NCBI GenBank assembly: GCA_016169945.1
Contig: JADLSH010000387.1
Span: 1,054,001 to 1,118,000, forward strand
Direction: 5' to 3'
Length of the DNA: 64,000 bases
From: Trachythela sp. YZ-2020
Lineage: Eukaryota > Cnidaria > Anthozoa > Malacalcyonacea > Clavulariidae
The position numbers were made by a program, and so were the translations under genes. This document shows positions 35,127-45,600 of the stretch, piece after piece; positions within the stretch are counted from its first letter, which is position 1, and every line of letters starts with the position of its first letter. Under the pieces are notes generated by a model that saw nothing but the letters and a program-made list of their open reading frames with translations, was not told the DNA's origin and made no database searches.

Positions 35127-35330
35127 AATGTTTTCAACTGACTGATAATATTTAATAAAAAGCCTGGTTTATCACTGATCAGGCTCTGTCCTCTACATTG
35201 TTCAACTTTTTCCATGAAGTCGGCCTATTTCTTGGAATATAAAGTTGCATTCATGCAAATATGTTAGTTTGATCAAAAAATTCAAGTTCAATATGGATTT
35301 TACCGATGCCGTAGGAATTCCACTGAGAAT
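35127..35330 (+). repeat. Duplicated segment, copy 2
   Basis: Partner of 30311-30510, about 4.8 kb away in the same orientation. Confidence 0.8.
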
Positions 35331-35949
35331 GGGAAGACGTGGTATTGTTAATATGTTATCTGCCCTTGAAAACATAGGGATTGCCTTGCATAGGAATAGC
35401 CTTATTAATACCCGGAGTGAAGGTGAATTTTAAAATATATAAATGGATTTATTAGTACGAGTAGTTACCCCGCAAAGGCCAAAGGCCAAAGCCCAAAGGC
35501 TTAAATTCGTAAATTATACAGTTACCGACATCGAATATCTATGTACTGCAGACTTGCAGTGCAAGTACGAGTTGTGACGTCACTTGCAAGGGCTGAATTG
35601 TAATAAGAGAACGTTTTTGCACCAACATACTGTTTTTCAACTATTTACAGGCAAAATTCTACTGGCTCAACAACAATATATGGTGATAAACGGATGGCAA
35701 CCGCGCTTGTAATACTCAATTCTTGAACTTGCGGTGCCAGTGTAGGTAGCGTCTATACAATAAGCTTCTTAAATCAGGTTTTTAGGATCAAACTACCTGC
35801 AAAATTCGACAAGAACTTCGACGTTTCCGACAACATATACGTGGTTGTTCGCGGCTTGTAACACAAAACTCTGATTGCTGCTCTGAAAGAAAAATCAATT
35901 CAGACAATTTTGTAATTTTGTCTGGAGAAGATTTGCCCCAGTAAATGTC

Positions 35950-37985
35950 ACTTATGTAAAGGATAACTTTAGTTTTGGAGCTGTTAATGAAGCAGAAGTC
36001 TTAAAAGAGTTAAGGAAACTGAAACGGAAAAAGTCGACTGGTTTGGATAAGGTAAACTTCAAAGAACTTTTTGCACTTCACTTGGTTGAACTAGAATACT
36101 GGGTTTGGTGGATAATCCAAGTGAGTAGATATATACACAATTTAAGACCTAACCAGGAACGGTTGCGAAAAATGCAACGCTAGATCCTCTGGCAGGAATT
36201 GAACCCACGGTCCTGCGATTCTGGTGCAGCGCTCTAACCAACTGAGCTACAGAGGCCAGTTGCTGAGCTGTAACCGTAAGTTCTGTATATATAGGTTATC
36301 GGGTGTGCGGGTTGTGATAAGGTAAACTTCAAAGATCTTTTTGCACTTCACTTGGTTGAACTAGAATACTGGGTTTGGTGGATAATCCAAGTGAGTAGAT
36401 ATATACACAATTTAAGACCTAACCAGGAACGGTTGCGAAAAATGCAACGCTAGATCCTCTGGCAGGAATTGAACCCACGGCCCTGCGATTCCGGTGCAGC
36501 GCTCTAACCAACTGAGCTACAGAGGCCAGTTGCTGAGCTGTAACCGTAAGTTCTGTATATATAGGTTATCGGGTGTGCGGGTTGTGATAAGGTAAACTTC
36601 AAAGATCTTTTTGCACTTCACTTGGTTGAACTAGAATACTGGGTTTGGTGGATAATCCAAGTGAGTAGATATATACACAATTTAAGACCTAACCAGGAAC
36701 GGTTGCGAAAATCCTCTGGCAGGAATTGAACCCACGGCCCTGCGATTCCGGTGCAGCGCGCTAACCAACTGAGCTACAGAGGCCAGTTGCTGAGCTGTAA
36801 CCGTAAGTTCTGTATATATAGGTTATCGGGTGTGCGGGTTGTGATAAGGTAAACTTCAAAGATCTTTTTGCACTTCTCTTGGTTGAACTAGAATACTGGG
36901 TTTGGTGGATAATCCAAGTGAGTAGATATATACACAATTTAAGACCTAACCAGGAACGGTTGCGAAAAATGCAACGCTAGATCCTCTGGCAGGAATTGAA
37001 CCCACGGTCCTGCGATTCCGGTGCAGCGCTCTAACCAACTGAGCTACAGAGGCCAGTTGCTGAGCTGTAACTGCAAGTTCTGTATATATAGGTTATCGGG
37101 TGTGCGGGTTGTGATAAGGTAAACTTCAAAGATCTTTTTGCACTTCTCTTGGTTGAACTAGAATACTGGGTTTGGTGGATAATCCAAGTGAGTAGATATA
37201 TACACAATTTAAGACCTAACCAGGAACGGTTGCGAAAAATGCAACGCTAGATCCTCTGGCAGGAATTGAACCCACGGCCCTGCGATTCCGGTGCAGCGCT
37301 CTAACCAACTGAGCTACAGAGGCCAGTTGCTGAGCTGTAACCGTAAGTTCTGTATATATAGGTTATCGGGTGTGCGGGTTGTGATAAGGTAAACTTCAAA
37401 GATCTTTCTGCACTTCACTTGGTTGAACTAGAATACTGGGTTTGGTGGATAATCCAAGTGAGTAGATATATACACAATTTAAGACCTAACCAGGAACGGT
37501 TGCGAAAAATGCAACGCCCTAGATCCTCTGGCAGGAATTGAACCCACGGCCCTGCGATTCCGGTGCAGCGCTCTAACCAACTGAGCTACAGAGGCCAGTT
37601 GCTGAGCTGTAACCGTAAGTTCTGTATATATAGGTTATCGGGTGTGCGGGTTGTGATAAGGTAAACTTCAAAGATCTGGTTTGGATAGCCTTCCTTCTGG
37701 TCTGTTGAAAGACGCTGCCCCAGTTATAGCAAAGCCCTTGGCTTTTATTATTAATCTATCTCTTGATACAAGCATCATTCCTAGACAATGGAAAATGGCT
37801 AAAGTATTACCACTTTTTAAATCAGGTTTAATCTCTGAGATAGACAACTATAGACCTATATCAGTGCTTCCAGTTATCAAAATGTTTGGAAAAGATCGTC
37901 AGTATAAGTAGCTGGTGTCCCATCTCGAGAGTCAAAACTTGCTGTTTGATTATCAGTACGGTTCGGTTTCCGAGCTAACCGTTCT
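35950..37985 (+). mobile_element. Non-LTR retrotransposon (LINE) reverse-transcriptase fragment, split by a SINE array
   Basis: The segment 35971-36049 encodes the start of the RT domain (VLKELRKLKRKKSTGLD). The frame resumes at 37676 with GLDSLPSGLLKDAA and reaches KVLPLFKSG and the RT motif NYRPISVLP. After about 37890 it frameshifts while homology continues (HLESQNLLFDYQYG) to about 37985, where it stops. The RT active-site YxDD part is absent, so this is a dead fragment. Its family cannot be set from so little; it is of the Jockey/CR1 kind. The fragment at 59920-60806 covers the complementary C-terminal part and could be the same family. Confidence 0.8.
36050..37675 (-). repeat. Tandem array of six tRNA-derived SINE-like units (about 270 bp each)
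   Basis: Each unit has a minus-strand tRNA-like head at 36186-36255, 36456-36525, 36713-36782, 36983-37052, 37253-37322 and 37525-37594. Each carries boxes A and B, then (absent in unit 3) a GTTGCATTTTTCGCAAC hairpin, then a common 150-bp body. Units are nearly identical: unit 3 lacks about 13 bp before the head and has GCGCGCTAACC instead of GCGCTCTAACC, and unit 6 has an extra CC. The array interrupts the LINE and is flanked by CTGGTTTGGATA at 36038-36049 and 37676-37687. Loss of U33 argues against working tRNA genes, but internal Pol III promoters look intact. Confidence 0.9.
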
Positions 37986-38604
37986 ACATAATTAAGAGTG
38001 ACTTACTTTACAGACCATATTACGCATCAAAAGTTTACGAGGAAAACCTATGCAAACCTATAAATAACAGGACCTAATATAAAATTATAAGCAATCTCGA
38101 AAGAGTCAAAACCATGCTATAACCATAAGTTTATATAATAACTTATGACGAATAATATGGCTTTTTGATCTTAATCCCAATCAGGCAATCACAACCCTAT
38201 TCCTATTGTGCCCGAAACATAAGGATAATACCGCAATATATTAATATAACCATGCATGCAGAAACATGGAATTCGTATAATATTGAATTGCGTTCATGCG
38301 TTGTTTATTATACGACTTTCTCAAATTCATGAATAATTAATGAGCAAATACACCAATCAAAAACACGTATTTCGTCACGTGCGTGAGTTGCGAAACCCCG
38401 GTAATACACTAAAAATTGAATTAACAATTAGGAAGTTAGATAATAAACGCTTTAAACAATGAAAAGCGTGCATTACAACATTTCTAAATTATAAAAACAG
38501 TCCAAACAAAGAAAACTGTATTATTACCACAATTCTAAATTATAAATGCAAAACTCAACACAGAAACCAATTAAGTTAGGTTTGCAAATTTTAATCACGC
38601 AAAA
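37986..38604. other. Spacer, no gene seen
   Basis: AT-rich sequence with short direct repeats (AATTCTAAATTATAAA-like at 38480-38560). Confidence 0.5.
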
Positions 38605-39042
38605 TGAATCGTATTAACGACATGCACATTGCACACCGTCCATTCGACTTATCCAAAGGGTTTACCGCTAATGAGCCATTATTTTCGTCAAGATGCTTCT
38701 TCAAAGCGGCCACTAAACGATACAGGCTACGATACAGGCTACGTATCTCTCTCCATCTTTCCTAACAACCTCCTGAACAAATTTCCCAAGCCAGTATGCC
38801 ATGCTTTCGCCATTCATTTCTTCAAAAGGAGTGTCAACAGTTTGCTCAATGTCATCAACATCGTCGCTTTAGCTTGTCTTGCTTTTCGTTCCTCTGTAAT
38901 ACTGCCATTCCTTAAACACATCGACAGCCCACTTGTTCTTGTATCGGGTAGAACAAGGAATAGCGGTCTGAATAGCTTCTGTCTCTTCTGTTAATGTCCT
39001 AGCTTTTCGAAATGAACTGCCATCTTTGCTTCCCGAATTCAT
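38605..39042 (-). pseudogene. ZMYM/QRICH1-like (DUF3504, Crypton-derived) fragment
   Basis: From ATG at 39042 the minus strand reads an N-terminal segment with CSTRYKNKWAVDVFKEWQ. An in-frame TAA interrupts at about 38870, then the family continues with MAYWLGKFVQEVVRKDGERY. A 12-bp duplication (GTAGCCTGTATC twice, near 38725) and a frameshift follow, after which LKKHLDENNGS and NPLDKSNGRC are readable. This order fits the DNA-binding N-terminal part of ZMYM2/QRICH1-like proteins, whose C-terminal domain descends from Crypton tyrosine recombinases; that C-terminal domain is not here. Three lesions make it a probable pseudogene. It lies about 600 bp upstream of the CWH43 start codon, in the opposite orientation. 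Confidence 0.55.
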
Positions 39043-39145
39043 ATTCACCTTCGCTTGTGAAATAACGTATATGCAACACACCCTGTTATATAATAGCACG
39101 CCATCTAATTAGGGAATTCTACAACAATAGACTATTGTCAACTGA

Positions 39146-39448
39146 GAAGTTATTTCATAAACTCGTGGCTCGTGTTTTACCAGGGTTTCCAAACACTTGA
39201 GAACAATTGAATTCACTCGACTGTTCACCGCGCGATTTTCATAATTGTTCTCTCGAGTTTGTAAAACACTCAAGACAACAAAAACCACTCGGCCGTACCG
39301 GCCTCGTGTTTTCATTGCCTTTTGTGTTTTACAAACTCTCGAAAACAATTACAAAAATCGCTTGGTGAACAGCCTCGTGAATTCAATTGTTCTCGCGTGT
39401 TTGGAAACCCTGGTAAAACACTCGCACTCGTTTATGAAATATTACTTC
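39146..39448. mobile_element. Foldback MITE upstream of CWH43
   Basis: GAAGTTATTTCATAAACTCG and the block GTTTTACCAGGGTTTCCAAAC at the left pair with complements at the right, and the arms meet near 39293 at GGCCGTACCGGCC. It ends about 210 bp before the CWH43 start codon, so it may contribute to the promoter region. Confidence 0.8.
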
Positions 39449-39660
39449 GCCGTCTTGGAAGCTACAGAGTTGCCTGCGGAAGAGGCTAGAAGAACCATCA
39501 AGGGACTGAACCTATACACGTAACATGTTTTAACCGTCTTGGGTCAGCTGTGGCGAACCTTCAAACATGGCGGCTCGATTCTGACAACTTATCATATGAC
39601 ATAAAAGCACATGTTTTCGTTCTCCTCTGGACAAACTCTGGTATTTAAGATTTGCAAGAT

Positions 39661-42600
39661 ATGAGTGAATCATCAAAGAATGATTCGGGAGAGACTTTGT
39701 CTCGCAGTAAAACATATATTCGGCACAGAGTGCAAAGCTATGTGGAGGGAGTTGACCCCAGTCGTGAAGATTATGAAACTGAAATACCAGCCGAAGATCA
39801 GGCAGATTTTGTTGATAAGGAGACTGTTGAGGTCGTCGAGGAAGTCATCGAAGTTTCGAGCATTAGTCGAGGATTAATTGCCGAAACAGTTTTAGGTAGG
39901 TTCAATAGAAATATCGTACTGATATATAATTACTAAAATATTGCATATTAATCAGATTATCAGAATTAAAATGTAACAAATTATTATAGCTACATGTCGT
40001 ATTTTACATATTTAATATTCCGCAACTATCCAGTTTCATGCGATTCTAAACATTTTAAATACAATTTTAATACCTTCATGAAGACTTCAAGAGTCTTGAA
40101 TCGCGGATAAAATAAGACTACAGTATGATGCATGCTGTTGTGGTTGGCATATTCAAAAAGTATTGTATACCAGACTGTAAAGTTTGGTCTGCGCGGGGAA
40201 CGCGTTCTGAATTTCTGTTCTTTGCATTTCAAGAAAATGCTAAAAAATCCATGTATTTACTATTTAGCTCCATTCTCAAGTGTTTTGGGTTTCCCCGCAG
40301 CTGCCACAGAACACGAAAATATTCCCCGCGCAAAAATAAAACTTTACCGTGTGGATTGTATAGACTAGGGGCACACTAGGCGGTTGAGGAGACACTAGGG
40401 GGTGGGGGAGATACAGTACTAGTGGGAGGGGTTGTGGGGGGAGGGTAGTTGGGGAGAGGCACTTACCCCCAATAATTTCTTACCCCTTCTCCTTCAAATG
40501 ATTGCTGATTAATGGTGTACATAGCAAAGTTACAACAATGACTTGAAAGCCTTAGATATGTAGTAGGGTAAGTACTGTAGGCAATAATCAATTTTCATGA
40601 AATTTAGGCAAAGTTTTAAGAACTGAGATTTGTAGCAACAAAAGTGTTGTTGTGTTACTTAGTAATATCAAGTGTCTGCCATTGCCAGTAACCGATATCG
40701 ATGTCTGCCATTGCTAGAAACTCGAAATAGAAGTGCCTCCATATTTTAAATTCACTGATATTTTCCTGCTCCAGAAATCACCAAATTTTTCACCAAAGTT
40801 TTGTCAAACTTATTGGATAATACATTGAGAAGTGCTTTATGTTTGAGAAAAACCTGGTTTATGGTTTTATTATATTTATTTTGAAAGCAACGGCGTATCT
40901 TGCAATCTGATTGGTCAAAAATAGTGCGATTAATTCCCAAATCACACTTTTTTGAGCTTTGCTTGCATCATCTTGAGGATTAATTGCAACTACAACAACC
41001 AATCCAATCAGATTGAATGATAGAATTCAACTAGCCAATCAATTTAAAGAAAAATGTGATCTGGCAAATGACCAAATCTGTTCACCATAAATTGACTGCA
41101 TTACTGCAGTTTTTTTCATAAAAATAAGGCAAGTCAAACTTAAAAGAACGTCAAAGAATTTTTCACAAATAATACTGTCAAAATGTCAACAAAAATAAGT
41201 TTTATTTGAGCAACAGCCAAAACTGAACACCAGTCCTTGAAACTCAGGTATATTGTACCTTCAAATACGCGTATTTGCAGCAAGCAAATTAAATTTTCAT
41301 TTGGATATTGTCTATTTGTTTTGAAAATATTTGCCGACCTAGATTGAGAATTAGAGAGCTTAAGATCGACGACGGGAGAGGACGACGACGGGAGAGGACG
41401 ACGACGGGGCACCGGAAATAAATTGACCGCTTTTCCGGAAATGAACGCGTCATGAAGTAAACATTTCTCCCGTCGTCGTCCTCTCCCGTCGTCGTCCTCT
41501 CCCGTCGTCGATCTTAAGTTCCCTATTATCGCTTTTAGGTCGGCAATTTCTTGCCGACCTGAAATTTCGGGAGTTTCAAGGACTGGAACACAAATCCACA
41601 AGGTATTGAAATATGGAATATTCTATCGTAGTGTCGATGTTTGAATGCACAAAATCCCAAGAAACGTTTATCAATTTACATGTAAGGTCTACGATATCTT
41701 TAAACTTACTTTTGCAGTCTTTATTTGATTATTTCTAAAAATCCACTCACATTTTGCTTGTTATACCGAGTCTTTTTGTCAAATTACAATTCAGGTTGTT
41801 GCTATGCTACAGCATTTCAAGGAGTATCATGACTAATTAAACATCGCTTCCGGTTTAAAAAATTATTTAGAGTTCAAAATGAATATAATAAAGTGGAAAT
41901 TGAACTTCGTGTCATGCAATTTTGGTCTGAAATCAAACTTGTGGTTATAAATCGCACTCCACTTCGCGGTCGTGCGATTTTGTAATCACGCGTTTGATTC
42001 AGACCAAATTGCACTCCACTCAGTTCAATTACCATTATTAACTGATTTTAAATCGCACGGTAAACAGGTTTTCATTTTAATCAAAACCACCTAACCTTAA
42101 CCCATTAGCTTGCAATGCGCCCAGATGCACCCTACTTTAGTATTTTACTCTGTCTAACACCAGACAATTTTACTCGTCAGTGGTAGGGTACTGCCAGTTA
42201 AAGTGAATCTGATTTGAAACTGCGCAAGCAGGTGCAGTTATGTGAATGAAAATGACTATTGACTGCACATTGGACTATTTCAAACAACATGTAATGACTT
42301 TTTCAATCTGGTATTTGTTCTCTCCTACAGTTTCATCAGAAGAATCTATTGTGAATATTGCCAATGGACAATGTGAATTAACATGTGACTACTAAAATAG
42401 CTACAACAGCCACTCCTTACTTGCAGAAGAAGGCGTTCAAACGTCACACTTCTCATGCGCTGAATCTAAATCCATCTTCAATCATGCTTTCACAGTAAAC
42501 ACTTACGAGACAATGTGGTTTTTTGAAAAACAAGTCAAAGCCACATCTTGCGGAATTTACCTCTCCGTTGTTTGGCCATGAAAATAGTCTGTATTCCACC

Positions 42601-45600
42601 CTCATTCTATATTCCTTAAACTAGAAATACATGCATGCAGCAACCCCTCGCCACAGCTAAACAACGACAGTTCCCGAACATTACTAAACTTTTTCGTCAC
42701 AAAATCTGCTATGCAAAGGATGACTTGCTCGAAACCAGAATAAGCTTTGTCAGATCGAATAGGGTAGTGAAGAGGTAAACCGAGACTACGAGAGTTGGGA
42801 TTTCTTTATTCTTTGACTGGAAAAATGACAGTTGCACCAGCATTTTTGCAGCTGGAAAAGGGATTCGGTAAATCAGTGGCCTAGTTGGGTATCTGGGTTT
42901 CAGACAAAATATTGGTTGGGAAAACGGCATTGAATCCCCACTCTCTTCTTACGACGCACTCAAAGGCTATCGCCATATGATTATGAATGCACTACTTGAC
43001 GCGTAAACACTAAGTGTTTCCGTTCATCTCAAATGTGCGATGAAAATTTTAATCATAATACTGTAAATGTAATAGTTTGGAAGGAAAACTGGAAGAAATA
43101 TTAATATTTGGGAAATTTATTTTGGGTGTATATATGGGACTATGTCATTATATAAAGCAAGAGTTTTTAGAGCAACAAATACATCCACAGTTATAACAAA
43201 CTTGCCGTATATTTTACTTTTTTTCGATCATGTATCTCTTCGTATCCTTTTAAGTTTTTTTATGAAGTAAAAGCGATAAAATTCGTTCCACAGCTCTTCC
43301 AAAAGTCCCAAAAGCGACTTTTAATTCAGACTTTCGCATGTTTTTTTTTATAATTTCGCTCCACCCACGAAAGATTTTATTAGTTGTTCAAAGCCCGATT
43401 AGCGCTAATCCTGGGTTAAATTGAACCTACTGTTTCGGTTTGTGCATTTCTACACGTCTGTTCATTTCCAAACTTTAGAACATAAAACTTACTAATGATC
43501 CAGACAAGATTTCTGAAAATTTTTTTTCAAGTTTATAAACAAGCTGTTGCAAAGTCTGCTTTGACGTTTTTCGTTAACCTAGGATTAAGCTAACCCCTTT
43601 CGAACGACCGGCCCCTGCAGAACGGCGCTTATACGCGTTGGCTCGGGGATAATTTTGTGAACCCTGAACACTACACAGATTTATATATGTAAGTGGCATA
43701 CATGTACGCTTTTACCGTTTCGAAATTTGCGTCGACGTTGAAACAACGTTTAAAGATTTGTGACTAGATTACAGTAATAACGTCATCTAGATAGCGTATA
43801 TATACTACTTTATAAAAGGTTAATACCTTAAATACGTCTTATCGTATTTTTCCATATTGTATATAGGTTACATATGGTGGTCTCTTATTCATGCTGTGGG
43901 AGCAATGATATGGTTTTATCCACTGAATGAACTAGAGATATCGGGCTATGAGGCTTTTGCTGTCGTGCTTCTCTCTCCTATTGTCAGTAACATTTCATTC
44001 ATATCAAGATTCATATCATCTCCAGTGGGACTTGCTATCACGAGATTATGCTCCATGGTTGGCGTGATCTCATTTCAAGCACAAACAACGTTTTCTCGTT
44101 TAATACTTCTCATGTTTGGATGTGGAAGTGCAATGCTGTGGTTGTGTGGCGCCTGGTGGTCGACATCACCAAGAGAACGGTAATGTTGCATTGCTATCTT
44201 TATAGCTTTATATATTCATAAATTCAGCAAAATCTGTTAAAACCCACCGAAGCATTAAACTCTGACAATCAGTAGTTATCGAATTGTATTTTTGCAAATC
44301 GCAATATGGCTCGACGCCAAACAATAACTTTACTGAGTGTATACAGCAGCTCTTAACGGAAATATGTAAACATATTTTGTTACCCCAGATTGAATATCTA
44401 TTTTTGTTAAATTACTGTACATGTACACGTCACGTTATACGTTACGTTACGTTACGCAACTCGTGGATAGTGTACCAATTGCGTAACGGCACATTGCCAG
44501 TTTTAAAAGGAATTGAAATTTGTTTTTTGGTGTTTACTATTCTAAGACTATACAATATCTTAGCACCTGGGCCATAATATACTCTCATCGGAATTGACAC
44601 AAGATTAGACTAGAGTGTGAGATATAAAATTCCTAATAGGAGAGAAGAAATTGAACAGTGGAATTGCAATTGTTGTTATGACACAAGATTATGGACATGC
44701 AATATGGTATACAAATAAGACAGCTGACATATATGATATAATTTCAGAACCCTTTCGTTTTGGGGAACTATTCTTGGCTTCTTCGCAATGCTGTCTCTAA
44801 GGATATGTTATGTCTCCTTAAATCCAATTTGGTGGAGTCCAACATTCAACACTATAACCTGTATTGCGGGAGTTGTCATGACAATAAGCCAAGCCGTGTT
44901 TATCTCAGGCGACAGTTCAGCAGTAAAGTCCAAGAAAAATAATGGAAATAGAGTTAGTTGGTACCAGTGGCTACGTATTAGTGTTGGATTTTCGGCAATG
45001 TTTTGGCTGACGCATTGGGTATTTGGTGAGGTATCTCTCGTATCACGTTGGGCCGTTGCTGGTGCACCTGAATCAGGACCAAGCCCAAATCCTTGGGGGT
45101 AAGTTGCAGTGCAGAAAATGATTCAAAGGTATTTGATTATGTGTACAGTACAGTATATGCTCATTTAATTTCTCATTAACATACAATCCCTCGTCTCAAC
45201 ACAACGCTAATATCTATAAACAATGTGCCTCGCACTAGCAAAGGAATGGCCTAATTGTATTCATGGAGGGTGTAGCTCTGTTTGAGAGGGTTCACACAAA
45301 TCCCTGCAAACCGGGCGACCACGAACTCTATCCTGTGTAGCTGTCTTGTAGGTAGAGAAACTTCTGGCCATCCCTATTTGCCAACATGTAAATGATGATG
45401 CCGAGAATTACCCTCTCCATGGTCAGAGCTACCGTCACACTACCGTGGAAACCGAACTACTAATATATACTACGATCTTACCCAAGATTGATGACAAAGA
45501 CAGACAATAGAAATGTACTCCCTGCCGTATAATGCATCCCATCCTCAAGGTTCCCCACAAAACCCGCATCCTAGCAAAATGACAACCTAAAAAAACTGAG

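Noticed and set aside
36050..37675. CRISPR array or functional tRNA gene cluster
   Set aside because: Whole 270-bp units repeat without unique spacers in an animal genome. The tRNA-like heads lack U33 and are linked to SINE sequence.
41140..41601. Minus-strand 153-residue ORF
   Set aside because: It spans a foldback MITE and its mirrored GACGACGGGAGAG array; no family resemblance.
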